A DNA stretch of 64,000 bases, from assembly GCA_903820085.1 (NCBI GenBank), contig CAIJGA010000010.1, positions 1 to 64,000 of the forward strand, given 5' to 3'. Every line of letters starts with the position of its first letter. Within the stretch, counting starts at the first letter, position 1. Positions 17,298 through 26,164 of this stretch are shown piece by piece. The position numbers and the translations under genes were made by a program. The notes under the pieces are model-generated. The model made no database searches, was not told the origin of the DNA, and was given only the letters and a program-made list of their open reading frames with translations. The stretch comes from an uncultured Chlorobiaceae bacterium. GTDB lineage: Bacteria; Bacteroidota; Chlorobiia; Chlorobiales; Chlorobiaceae.

Positions 17298-19163
17298 ATG
17301 GAATTGACACGTATTGGCGATGTCGATATCGCCGGAATTGTTTCGCAAAAAACTTACACGGCTTCTCCTGCAGCATGGGAGGATCAGGTTTTTTATTTTT
17401 TGCTGGTCGACCGTTTTTCTGATGGAAAGGAGAGTGGCTATCGGGACAACAACGGTGAAATCGTCAGCGGCAATGGCACACCACCCTTTTCGCTGGAGCA
17501 TGCCGGAAATATTTCGCGCGAGGTGTGGGCGGCCAATGGTCATGGATGGCAGGGCGGCAATATCAAGGGGTTGACGGGTAAACTTGGATATTTGCAGCGT
17601 ATGGGAATTACGGCGTTGTGGGTCAGTCCAATTTTCCGTCAGGTTGCATTTGCTGAAACCTATCATGGATACGGGATTCAGAATTTCTTGTCGATTGATC
17701 CGCATTTCGGTACGGAGGAGGATCTTGTTGAGCTGGTAAAAACGGCGCATGCAATGGGGATGTATGTTGTGCTTGATATCATCCTCAATCATACCGGGAA
17801 TGTTTTTTCGTACAATCCGGATCGATACCATACGGTGAGTCAGGATGGCGCTTCCTATCATGATCCTCGCTGGGACGGGAAGCGGTATGAGGTTGCCGGT
17901 TTCAACGATGCCAGTGGAAAACCGACAATTCCTTTCTGCTCCGGGGGTACGGACAGGGTGAAGGAGGCGGTTTTTCCTGTTGATTTGCAGGATCCGGAAA
18001 CATTTACCTGCAAAGGGCGAATCGACAATTGGGATTATGACCCTGAATTTCGCGAGGGTGATTTTTGTGATTTAAAAGATGTGCATCATGGTTACGGCCC
18101 CGCCGATGACTACAAGCCTTCCAATGCCCTGAAGGTATTGACTGAGGTGTACAAATACTGGATCGCTTTGGCGGATGTTGACGGATTCAGAATTGATACG
18201 GTCAAGCACATGGATATCGGGGCAACACGTTATTTTGCGACAGCAATGCATGAATTTGCCCAGACTCTCGGCAAGGAGAGATTTTTTCTTATTGGAGAAA
18301 TCACGGGAGGAAGAACCCGCGCTTTCGATACTCTTGAAACAACAGGGCTTGATGCGGCACTCGGTATTGATGAAATTCCTGACAAACTGGAATATCTTGT
18401 GAAGGGATATCGGAATCCGTCGGATTATTTTGATCTGTTTCGCAACTCAATTCTGGTCAACAAAGAGTCACATACCTGGTTCCGTGACAAGGTTGTAACG
18501 GTTTTTGACGATCATGACCAGGTGCGCAAAGGGAGATGGAAGGCCCGTTTTTGTGCGAAGGAAGAGGGGTGGAAGGTTATCCTGAATGTGCTGGCCCTCA
18601 ATGCGTTGACCTTGGGAATTCCTTGCGTCTATTATGGTTCGGAACAGTCTTTCAATGGCTATGCCACTGAAGAGCGCGACGGGAATGATCTTTTTTTGCG
18701 CGAGTCGATGTTTGGAGGAGCCTACGGTGCGCTTGAAAGTTCGGGTTATCATTTTTTCAATGATCAGTCGAAGGCCTATGTCGAGTTTGCAAAAATTCTC
18801 AAAATCCGCAAGGCGGAACTTGCTTTGCGTCGAGGACGTCAGTATCTGCGTGAAATTTCCGGGGACGGGATCAATTTCGGCCTTCCGAAAATGTTCGGGA
18901 CCGAAATCCGTTCGGTGGTGCCGTGGTCTCGCATCCTTGACCGGCAGGAAATTGTTGTTGCGATCAATACCGATTATGGTGAGGCTCTAACCGTATGGGT
19001 GTCGGTCGATGATAATTTACACCGTGCCGGAAGTACGTTTTCCTGCATTTATTCGACTGAGAGCAAACAGATCGGTTCTAAGGTTTCAGTGGCACCGCTC
19101 AACGGCAAGGCTGTACAGATAACCGTGCCAGCGGCGGGTTGCGTTATGTACAAGGCAGAGTAA
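17298..19163 (+). CDS. GH13 alpha-amylase-family enzyme
   Basis: This 621-residue protein is a retaining alpha-glucan enzyme. GH13 regions appear in order: DIILNHTGN (region I, near 161), DGFRIDTVKH with the nucleophile Asp (near 299), LIGEITGG with the acid/base Glu (near 333), and FDDHDQ with the stabilising Asp (near 404; the usual NHD is DHD here). A C-terminal beta domain follows. There is no signal peptide, so it acts in the cytoplasm, probably on glycogen-type or malto-oligosaccharide substrates; the subfamily is not decided. GGGGA precedes the ATG closely. It is the first gene of a run with SGNH, MBOAT and SGNH genes. Confidence 0.88.
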   Translation: MELTRIGDVDIAGIVSQKTYTASPAAWEDQVFYFLLVDRFSDGKESGYRDNNGEIVSGNGTPPFSLEHAGNISREVWAANGHGWQGGNIKGLTGKLGYLQRMGITALWVSPIFRQVAFAETYHGYGIQNFLSIDPHFGTEEDLVELVKTAHAMGMYVVLDIILNHTGNVFSYNPDRYHTVSQDGASYHDPRWDGKRYEVAGFNDASGKPTIPFCSGGTDRVKEAVFPVDLQDPETFTCKGRIDNWDYDPEFREGDFCDLKDVHHGYGPADDYKPSNALKVLTEVYKYWIALADVDGFRIDTVKHMDIGATRYFATAMHEFAQTLGKERFFLIGEITGGRTRAFDTLETTGLDAALGIDEIPDKLEYLVKGYRNPSDYFDLFRNSILVNKESHTWFRDKVVTVFDDHDQVRKGRWKARFCAKEEGWKVILNVLALNALTLGIPCVYYGSEQSFNGYATEERDGNDLFLRESMFGGAYGALESSGYHFFNDQSKAYVEFAKILKIRKAELALRRGRQYLREISGDGINFGLPKMFGTEIRSVVPWSRILDRQEIVVAINTDYGEALTVWVSVDDNLHRAGSTFSCIYSTESKQIGSKVSVAPLNGKAVQITVPAAGCVMYKAE

Positions 19164-19177
19164 CCTGACATCACCCC

Positions 19178-20569
19178 ATGAAAAATTCCAACAAAAAGGT
19201 TTTACTGTTTATTTCGCTGTGCTTTTTTTTTCTTCTTGTTGCATCTTTTTTTACAAGCCCATTGTCGCAGTATTGGCCTTCGGTCGGTAACGTTGATATT
19301 TTATCGGATATCAAACAATTTCCTGCATCTACACCATCAGCAGGCAAGGTGAGTTTGCTCGCGGCCAGGAGTGTTGCGCCTGCTGAGTCATTAACTATAC
19401 CGAAAGCTTATGCAGACAGCAGTTCGTTTACTCACTATCAGCTTCCCCGTGTTTTCGTGAACTTCAAGGCGGATACGACTCGTCCGGCGCTTCCCGCCAT
19501 CATGAAAAAACTGGAAGCATTAAAAAGCGGGCAAAAAGTGAAGGTCAGAATTGCCTGGTTTGGTGACTCGTTAATTGAGGGTGATCTTATTACTCAGACC
19601 GTTAGGGAGCTGCTTCAAAACAACTTTTCCGGTAATCATGGCGTGGGTTTTGTGCCCTTCAAATCGATTACTTCAGGCTTCCGCATGAGCGCCATTGCCC
19701 GATCGTCAGATGCCTGGGTTGATGACAATTTTAAAACCCGATCAAACAAAGATCCGCTCTTTTTGTCCGGTCATGTGTTTTATTCTCCTTCAGGTAGACT
19801 CTCCCTGAGAGATAATACGGTTAAGGATTCAGCACAAGTGCTTGAAAAATGGTTGATCTGCGGCCCCGTTGATTCCAATACGATTATTACTGTCAATAAG
19901 TCGCCTGTTCCCATTACAGCATCTCGTCGTTTCAACAGGATTTTGATTGATAAATCGCCCAAAAAACTCATTAATCTTACGGGTCCATCAAGCTGGACGG
20001 CTTTGTACGGTGTTAGCTGCGAACCTGAATATGGAGTCATGATCGATAATTTTTCATTCAGGGGAATCAGCGGATTCGAGCTGGCTCGATTTGATGAAGC
20101 GTTCCTTGATGAAATAGCACAAAGCGGCGCTTATGATCTTATTGTCATTCAATACGGTGTCAATGTGATGTTCAGGGCACAAGACAAAAACTATGACTAT
20201 TATTTCAAGGGGATGGATCCGGCTTTAAAAAAGCTTAAAAAGCATTTTCCGCATACAGAGTTTTTGATGGTAAGCTGTTCTGATCGTGCGTTTCGTTATG
20301 GAACGGAATGGAAGACAGCAGTGGGAATGGAATCACTTCTCAAGACTCAAGCTACCCTTGCCTTTACAAACGGAATTCCGTTTTTCAACCTTTACCAGAC
20401 CATGGGAGGAAACGGGACGATCGTAAAATGGGCGGAGGGACCTGAACGGCTGGCTTCGAAGGATTATATTCATCCTTCGCCACGGGGGGCTGTTGTTTTG
20501 GGTAACCTCTTGTATAATGCCTTTATGAACGACTATCACAAACTTTCCAAGCAAACAGTGTATAACTGA
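19178..20569 (+). CDS. Membrane-anchored SGNH/GDSL-type hydrolase or acyltransferase
   Basis: The 463-residue protein has an N-terminal membrane anchor (about 9-29), a 90-residue spacer and then an SGNH-type domain. Block I is WFGDSLIEGD with the nucleophile Ser (near 130), a middle block is LIVIQYGVNVMF with Asn (near 328), and the C-terminal block is YIHPSPRGA with His (near 431). SGNH proteins next to MBOAT acyltransferases (AlgX/AlgJ, DltD-like pairs) move acetyl or other acyl groups to glycans in the periplasm. The start lies 14 bp after the GH13 stop, and its stop overlaps the MBOAT start (TGATG), so coupling is expected. Confidence 0.75.
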   Translation: MKNSNKKVLLFISLCFFFLLVASFFTSPLSQYWPSVGNVDILSDIKQFPASTPSAGKVSLLAARSVAPAESLTIPKAYADSSSFTHYQLPRVFVNFKADTTRPALPAIMKKLEALKSGQKVKVRIAWFGDSLIEGDLITQTVRELLQNNFSGNHGVGFVPFKSITSGFRMSAIARSSDAWVDDNFKTRSNKDPLFLSGHVFYSPSGRLSLRDNTVKDSAQVLEKWLICGPVDSNTIITVNKSPVPITASRRFNRILIDKSPKKLINLTGPSSWTALYGVSCEPEYGVMIDNFSFRGISGFELARFDEAFLDEIAQSGAYDLIVIQYGVNVMFRAQDKNYDYYFKGMDPALKKLKKHFPHTEFLMVSCSDRAFRYGTEWKTAVGMESLLKTQATLAFTNGIPFFNLYQTMGGNGTIVKWAEGPERLASKDYIHPSPRGAVVLGNLLYNAFMNDYHKLSKQTVYN

Positions 20570-20694
20570 TGGACTCTTATGTGATTGACAGTGATGCCGT
20601 TAACAGGCTGATGGACTGTCTTGTCAGTGCCGGTGATGCCGTTGTCAAACTGATGGATTCTTTTGTGATTGACGGTGATGCCGTGGTCCGGCAA
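20569..20694 (+). repeat. Three 42-bp direct repeats at the start of the MBOAT gene
   Basis: Three imperfect copies with a 42-bp period begin at about 20567, 20609 and 20651. They encode MDSYVIDSDAVNR, LMDCLVSAGDAVVK and LMDSFVIDGDAVVR. Each copy contains CTGATGGA, so the stop/start junction of the upstream gene is included in the repeated unit. Any of the three ATGs (20569, 20611, 20653) could serve as a start. Confidence 0.85.
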
Positions 20695-22137
20695 CTCCTG
20701 TATGATCCTAAAAATCCGTTGCTCTTTAATAACGGTTTTTTTGTGTATTTCTTTTTCCTGTTTATCCTTCTTTATTACCTGTTCAGGGAAAGATATACGG
20801 CTCGCACGGTCATTCTTTCGACATTTTCCCTTTACTTTTTCTACAAAGCAAGCGGAAGCTTTGTGCTGCTTGTTATTATTTCGGCTATTATTGATTTTTT
20901 TCTCTCAAATCTGATTTACCGCCAACAAAAGCTCTTTGCCAAACGAATGCTTTTGGTCTTGAGTATTGTTACCAATCTCGGTCTTCTTTTCTATTTTAAG
21001 TACACCAATTTTTTTATAGAGATATGCAATGATTCTTTCAGCGCAGGCTTTCATCCACTGAATATTATTCTGCCAGTCGGTATTTCGTTTTACACGTTTG
21101 AAAATCTAAGTTATACCGTTGATGTTTATCATGGGAAAATCGAGCCTGAAAAAAAATTTTTAAATTATCTCCTCTTCCTTTCTTTCTTTCCGAAGCTGGT
21201 CATGGGTCCAATAGTCAGGGCAAGTGACTTTATTCCTCAGCTCAAGAGGCCTTATGTGGTGACCGAGAGGGATTTTGTGGATGGCTTTTATCTCATTTTT
21301 TCAGGATTATTCAAAAAGGTTGTTATCTCTGATTACATTACACAAAATTTTGTCAACTACATTTTTGATGGACCCTCTCTCCATACAGGCCTTGAATGCC
21401 TGCTTGCGGTTTATGGCTATGCGATAGTTATCTATTGTGATTTCAGCGGCTACAGTGATGTGGCAATCGGCATAGCAAAATGGCTCGGCATTACCATACC
21501 GGCAAATTTCAATTCGCCTTATAAAAGCAGTTCAATTTCAGACTTTTGGAGAAGATGGCATATATCCCTTTCAAGCTGGCTTCGCGACTATCTTTACAAG
21601 CCTCTCGGCGGTAACCGTTGCGGAACGTTCCGTACCTATATCAATCTTATTATTACCATGCTGCTTGGCGGCTTATGGCATGGGGCCAGCTGGAACTTTA
21701 TTGTTTGGGGAGGGTTGCATGGGGGAGCTCTTGCTGTTCATAAGTTCTGGTCCGGGTTGCACAAGAAGAAATCGGGAAACAGTGTTGGATTGGCGAATGT
21801 TTTGTCCATAATTCTCACTTTTCATTTTGTTTGTTTGGGATGGATATTTTTCAAAGCATCCAGTTTTGAGCTTGCTTTCCAGATGATTAAACAGATCCTT
21901 TTTGATTTTTCATTTGACGGCATTACTCCTTTTCTGGAAAATTACAGCTCAGTGGTGATGATGATCGGTCTTGGTTTTATGTTGCATCTATTGCCGGACA
22001 GTTTAACTGAATACGCTAAAACAAGGTTTGAAAAACTTCCGCTCGTCAGCAGCGTCCTTGTCTTTTTAGTTTTTGTTGTCGTGTATGCTTATTTTAAAAG
22101 TTCAGAGCCAATCATGCCGATATATTTGCAGTTTTGA
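20569..22137 (+). CDS. MBOAT-family O-acyltransferase (AlgI/DltB-like)
   Basis: This 522-residue polytopic protein has the MBOAT signature: ILPVGISFYTFENLSYTVDVY, YCDFSGYSDVAIG, FWRRWHISLSSWLRDYLY with a conserved His, and GGLWHGASWNFIVWGGLHG carrying the catalytic His (near 371). These proteins pass acyl groups across the inner membrane for transfer to a glycan by a periplasmic partner. The first 40 residues are a triple repeat with no family counterpart, so the ancestral start may be the third repeat's ATG. Its start overlaps the stop of an SGNH gene and another SGNH gene follows, giving a complete acylation set. Confidence 0.9.
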   Translation: MDSYVIDSDAVNRLMDCLVSAGDAVVKLMDSFVIDGDAVVRQLLYDPKNPLLFNNGFFVYFFFLFILLYYLFRERYTARTVILSTFSLYFFYKASGSFVLLVIISAIIDFFLSNLIYRQQKLFAKRMLLVLSIVTNLGLLFYFKYTNFFIEICNDSFSAGFHPLNIILPVGISFYTFENLSYTVDVYHGKIEPEKKFLNYLLFLSFFPKLVMGPIVRASDFIPQLKRPYVVTERDFVDGFYLIFSGLFKKVVISDYITQNFVNYIFDGPSLHTGLECLLAVYGYAIVIYCDFSGYSDVAIGIAKWLGITIPANFNSPYKSSSISDFWRRWHISLSSWLRDYLYKPLGGNRCGTFRTYINLIITMLLGGLWHGASWNFIVWGGLHGGALAVHKFWSGLHKKKSGNSVGLANVLSIILTFHFVCLGWIFFKASSFELAFQMIKQILFDFSFDGITPFLENYSSVVMMIGLGFMLHLLPDSLTEYAKTRFEKLPLVSSVLVFLVFVVVYAYFKSSEPIMPIYLQF

Positions 22138-22200
22138 TTTTTCAGCCTGATTGATCAATCGTTATGCATGAACATCGACAGAACAAAGGGAGAGATACAT

Positions 22201-23565
22201 ATGCCGGTACGATTCTCACTCCTGATGATGTTGCTCCTGCTTATGATTCTCCCTTTTCAACAGGCTCAAACCCGCCCGAATCACCATAACCATCAAGCCA
22301 GTCTATCGCACAGGCATTACTTAAAGCACGCAATCAAAAATGGCCATCGATCACGCTTGCATGATAAAAAGCATCGAACTGATCCGATACACAACAGCCA
22401 TGTTGCTGATGCAATAGCACCGGTTATCGTGCTTTCTGACAGTATCCGGTATGTATTTATCAAAAACGAAAAAAATCAGATTGCAAATCCGGGCCATCTG
22501 CTCAGATTAACAGAGAAATTGAAAAGAACGGTTGCTCCATGGAAGCAGGTGGTCAGGATTGTCCATATTGGTGATTCACATATCCAGGCGGACATGATGA
22601 CAAGGGTGTTAAGAAAAGGTCTGCAACAATATTATGGAAATGCGGGTCGGGGTATCGTATTCCCCTGGCAGTTGGCTAAGAGCAATGGCCCTGCTGACAT
22701 TGTCTCTTACTCGGATAAGCCGTGGCTGTCGGGGCGTCTATCGCTCACGAAAAGTCCGGTTGACTGCGGTGTTTGCGGATATGGACTGCAAAGGGATTCT
22801 TCGGATGCGTTTGTTGAAATAGGGTTGAAGGCGAGCAAGACGGACGATGATGCCTTTGATGTTGTCCGCCTGTTTACCGGCAGGAATACCGGCATGGTAA
22901 GGCTGAGGTATAACGGTTTGGAAGAGCAAATTGCCCGTATACAACCTGAGACGGCTTACGGGGCTGAAGCTTTTTTTTTGAAAATGAAAACCAATTCCAT
23001 TGCTTTTTCCCGCCAGTCGCCTGATTCTACCGCATGGTGTTTTTTTGGTGTTTCATTGGAGAAGAAAGATGCTCCGGGGGTCCTGTATCATACCATAGGG
23101 GTGAATGGTGCCGAATATGCAAACTATAATAATGCTTCGCTCTTTTGGCAACAAATAGGGGCATTACAAGCGGATTGCTACATCATTTCTCTTGGTACCA
23201 ATGAGGCTCAGCGCCAGGACTTGAACGTAGAGGATTTTGGTTCACAGGTCAGGGCAATGGTAAGGCATCTTAAGCAGCTATCGCCTGAGGCTGTTTTTAT
23301 TGTAACAACACCGGCACCATCGTTGTATCACCGCCAGAGATCAAACGAAGCCGTTAAAACTGTTGCGGATGAGTTGGTAAAGGTCAGCTCAGAAGAAAAG
23401 ATCAGTTCATGGAATCTCTATGGTATCCTTGGAGGAGATGCGGGGTTGCACAGGTTTCAGGAGCTTGGGCTTTACCGGCCTGATACTCTTCATTTTAACA
23501 GGGCAGGATATGAACTCCAGGGCGATATGCTGCTTGAAGCGTTGTTGCATATCCTAAAGCCTTAA
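22201..23565 (+). CDS. Exported SGNH/GDSL-family protein with a His-rich segment
   Basis: The protein has 454 residues from the ATG at 22201, which has GGGAGAG about 7 nt upstream; an upstream in-frame ATG (22168) would bury the signal peptide. The signal peptide (about 1-24) is followed by a His/Lys/Arg-rich stretch (about 25-65) with some 11 His. The SGNH blocks are IVHIGDSHIQAD (Ser near 125), ISLGTNEAQR (Asn near 331) and DTLHFNRAGY (Asp and His near 430). It probably acts in the periplasm as the second acyl-transfer or esterase partner of the MBOAT protein. The target glycan is unknown. Confidence 0.75.
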   Translation: MPVRFSLLMMLLLLMILPFQQAQTRPNHHNHQASLSHRHYLKHAIKNGHRSRLHDKKHRTDPIHNSHVADAIAPVIVLSDSIRYVFIKNEKNQIANPGHLLRLTEKLKRTVAPWKQVVRIVHIGDSHIQADMMTRVLRKGLQQYYGNAGRGIVFPWQLAKSNGPADIVSYSDKPWLSGRLSLTKSPVDCGVCGYGLQRDSSDAFVEIGLKASKTDDDAFDVVRLFTGRNTGMVRLRYNGLEEQIARIQPETAYGAEAFFLKMKTNSIAFSRQSPDSTAWCFFGVSLEKKDAPGVLYHTIGVNGAEYANYNNASLFWQQIGALQADCYIISLGTNEAQRQDLNVEDFGSQVRAMVRHLKQLSPEAVFIVTTPAPSLYHRQRSNEAVKTVADELVKVSSEEKISSWNLYGILGGDAGLHRFQELGLYRPDTLHFNRAGYELQGDMLLEALLHILKP

Positions 23566-23665
23566 ACCCGGGGTTGCCCGGCCTCGTCTGCAGTGCGGAA
23601 CCAAGAGCGTGCCAGCCGGGGCAGGGCCGAAGAAAAACGAACAGATGTTTCTATGGGGCGGCGGG

Positions 23666-23914
23666 TTACTGTAATCGGGTCATATCGATAATCTTCAGGA
23701 TCTCGACGGAGATGCTGGTTGGGTTGATTTTGCTGATGACCTGGGCGAGGGTGCTGATTTTTCCTTCGAGCGGGAGGAATTTGTTGATGACGACGACCTT
23801 GTCCTCTTTGAGACGGCACTCACCTCCGAGAAAGTTGCCTTTTTCGTAGCGCAGGGTGTAGCCGAGCTCTTTCATGAAGCTTTCAAGCAGGGTGAGTTGT
23901 GCGGTTTTTTTCAT
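23666..23914 (-). CDS. Small conserved-looking protein of unknown function
   Basis: This is an 82-residue soluble protein (MKKTAQLTLLESFMKELGY...). It has an alpha-beta-beta-alpha pattern: a helix, then LRYEKGNFLGGECRLKEDKVVVINK forming a beta hairpin, then a helix-rich C-terminus. There are no catalytic motifs. It starts 27 bp after the stop of the OppC-like permease on the same strand, so it is probably in that transcript. I do not recognise the family; the regular hairpin pattern and codon use argue it is real. Confidence 0.6.
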   Translation of the reverse strand: MKKTAQLTLLESFMKELGYTLRYEKGNFLGGECRLKEDKVVVINKFLPLEGKISTLAQVISKINPTSISVEILKIIDMTRLQ

Positions 23915-23941
23915 AGGGGGTGCTTGCTCTCCTGCCTGGGC

Positions 23942-25408
23942 TTATCCTCTCATTCTGGGGTCAAGGGCATCACGGACACCGTCGCCGATCAGGTTGAAGC
24001 AGACTACGGTGGTCAGGATGGCAATACCGGGAAAGGTTGAAATCCACCAGTAGTTCAAAAGGCTGTCGCGCCCTTCATTGATGATGTTTCCCCAGCTTGG
24101 GGTTGGCGGCTGAACGCCGAGACCAAGAAAGGAGAGGCCGGCTTCGGTCAGGATAATGCTGCCGATTCGGAGTGTTGCGGCTATGATGACCGGGGTGAGG
24201 GTATTGGGTGCAAGGTGGCGGAAGATGATTCTCATGCTGGACAGGCCGAGTGATTTTGCTGCCAGAATGAACTCCTGTTCCTTGAGGGAAAGTACCTGGC
24301 TCCGGACAATTCTTGCGACCCCCATCCATCCGGTAAAGGAGAGGGTGATGACAATAAGGTAGATGGAGTTGCCGAAGGTGGCGATGATGATGAGGATAAG
24401 AAAGAGTGCCGGAAAGGCGATAAGGATATCGACAATTCGCATCATCAGCGCATCGATCCAGCCGCCGAAATAGCCTGAAGTGACTCCTACGATGGTGCCG
24501 AGGGTGACGGAGATCAAAACAACAAGAAAGCCGATGGAAAGCGAGATTTTTGAGCCGTAGATGACCCGGCTCAGAATGTCTCGTCCATACTGGTCTGTTC
24601 CGAGGAAAAAGGTTCGCTTGACGGCTATGTTGTTTTTTCCGCCCCCAGCCAGCTCCCCGAGGGTGATGGTTTTGGTGCGCATACCCTGACGGTAAATGAC
24701 GTTATTGCCTTCAATGCGGTATTCGTTGACAAAGCGTATGGCGTTGGGTTCATTGCGCGTTTTCAGAAGCTGAAAATCAAGGATGAGGCTGTTGGCCAGA
24801 TTGATGGTGGTTCCGCTGCCTCTCTGGAGGGGTATAATGAGGTTTTTTGGCTGCCGGAGTACCAGTGCCTCCAGTTGCGAGAGGGGGGGCTGATAGGCGG
24901 TGACCAGAAAGTCTTGCTGGTCGTAGGGACTGAAGGGAGCAATGAAGGGCGCAAGGAATGCTGCCGAGTAAAGGACAAAGATAATGGCTGAAGCGTAGAG
25001 GGCTATGGTATGGCGCATGAAAGCCCTGAGGCTTATTTTGCCGAGGCTCAGCTCCTCCGGCGACTCTTTTTGTTGTTCCTTTGCTTTTTTGCGGAACGAT
25101 CTTCGGGCAATGATCCCCAGAATGATCGGTACCCCAATCAGGTAGATGGCTGCTACCCAGAATTCAAGAATTTCTGCAGAAAAGATTTCCCGGAAGGCTT
25201 CCGGTGCTGAGATAACGAGTACAATTGCTGTAAAAAGCGAACGGAAACTGATCAGCACAAGATCAGCCTGGATGAGCAGGATGAGCAGAAAGGCAATGAG
25301 AACAATCATCAGAAAAAGGATCACCCCTTTTTTTCCAGATGGTATCGGCTGCCCTGCGCCGGAGTTGCGTTTCGGCAGGGATGATGGTGTGCTGCTATCT
25401 GTTTTCAA
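23942..25408 (-). CDS. ABC transporter permease, OppC/DppC family, with enlarged N-terminus
   Basis: The 488-residue inner-membrane permease has a C-terminal half that is a standard peptide/nickel-type BPD permease: FFLGTDQYGRDILSRVIYGS, then the EAA-type loop (ILAAKSLGLSSMRIIFRHLAPN) that contacts the ATPase. Before it lie two extra hydrophobic segments (about 30-50 and 85-105), a basic linker, the usual first helix with FLAPFIAPFSPYD, and an extended external insert of about 115 residues. Typical OppC proteins have about 300 residues. No OppB, ATPase or binding protein is adjacent, so its partners must be elsewhere. Confidence 0.88.
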   Translation of the reverse strand: MKTDSSTPSSLPKRNSGAGQPIPSGKKGVILFLMIVLIAFLLILLIQADLVLISFRSLFTAIVLVISAPEAFREIFSAEILEFWVAAIYLIGVPIILGIIARRSFRKKAKEQQKESPEELSLGKISLRAFMRHTIALYASAIIFVLYSAAFLAPFIAPFSPYDQQDFLVTAYQPPLSQLEALVLRQPKNLIIPLQRGSGTTINLANSLILDFQLLKTRNEPNAIRFVNEYRIEGNNVIYRQGMRTKTITLGELAGGGKNNIAVKRTFFLGTDQYGRDILSRVIYGSKISLSIGFLVVLISVTLGTIVGVTSGYFGGWIDALMMRIVDILIAFPALFLILIIIATFGNSIYLIVITLSFTGWMGVARIVRSQVLSLKEQEFILAAKSLGLSSMRIIFRHLAPNTLTPVIIAATLRIGSIILTEAGLSFLGLGVQPPTPSWGNIINEGRDSLLNYWWISTFPGIAILTTVVCFNLIGDGVRDALDPRMRG

Positions 25409-25451
25409 GCTTGTTTGGTGGCTATCGGTTAATGTTGTTTCCCGGAACCAG

Positions 25452-25486
25452 AAAAAGCTGCTTTTCGGCGAAGAAAAGCAGCTTTA
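25452..25486 (-). terminator. Intrinsic terminator of the prs-rplY unit
   Basis: On the minus strand, AAAGCTGCTTTTC pairs with GAAAAGCAGCTTT around a short loop, followed by further T residues. It sits 43 bp after the rplY stop and separates it from the permease gene. Confidence 0.75.
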
Positions 25487-25528
25487 CATGGCAAAATACC
25501 GGGTTTGTCAACAGAAGTTGAAACGCTA

Positions 25529-26131
25529 TCAGCTTGCTGTTGGTGCAGCTGCTTCGGCAGTGGCGCTTTCTGCATCCTTTTTCGATGCAAGAATGGTAAT
25601 GACCGGAGCATCAGGATCATCCATGATCTGCAGGCCGGAGTATGCATCCAGCGGAATCTCCTTGACGTGGATGGAATGGCCGATCTCAAGTGCCGTAACA
25701 TCGACAACAAAATGATCGGGCATATCTTCCGGTTTTCCCTTGATGGTGAGTGCATGACGAATAATGAGCAGTTTTCCGCCTTTTTCGACACCGGCACTCT
25801 CGCCGGAAACAGCAACCGGCACTTCAAGCTCAATGATCTCGTCTGCAGAGAAGAGCTGAAAGTCGGTATGAATGATTCTGTCGGTTACGGGGTGAAACTG
25901 GACCTCTTTGATAAAAGAGCGCTTGATTTTTCCGTCGGGGAACTGAAGATCGATAATATGTGATTCGGCAGAATGTACCAGCTTTTTGAGTGCCAGTTCA
26001 TTGACGCTTACGGCAATGGTCTCTTCGCCTTTATGATAAATAACTGCCGGGACAACACCGCTGATACGCAGTTTCTTAGCCTCATTCTTTTTGATAACGC
26101 GAGGTTCTACACCTAATACAATTGTTTCCAT
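25529..26131 (-). CDS. rplY: 50S ribosomal protein L25, long CTC form
   Basis: The 200-residue protein has an N-terminal L25 domain (residues about 1-90, with RVIKKNEAKKLRISGVVPAV), which binds 5S rRNA, and a beta-rich C-terminal TL5/CTC domain (about 95-185). The tail is Ala-rich. This two-domain form is the general-stress-protein CTC type. AAGGAAGAG precedes the ATG. It lies 33 bp downstream of prs, a pairing seen in many bacteria, and is closed by an intrinsic terminator. Confidence 0.94.
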   Translation of the reverse strand: METIVLGVEPRVIKKNEAKKLRISGVVPAVIYHKGEETIAVSVNELALKKLVHSAESHIIDLQFPDGKIKRSFIKEVQFHPVTDRIIHTDFQLFSADEIIELEVPVAVSGESAGVEKGGKLLIIRHALTIKGKPEDMPDHFVVDVTALEIGHSIHVKEIPLDAYSGLQIMDDPDAPVITILASKKDAESATAEAAAPTAS

Positions 26132-26164
26132 GTGCTCTTCCTTTATCCCTTTTGTCGCTTGTGT

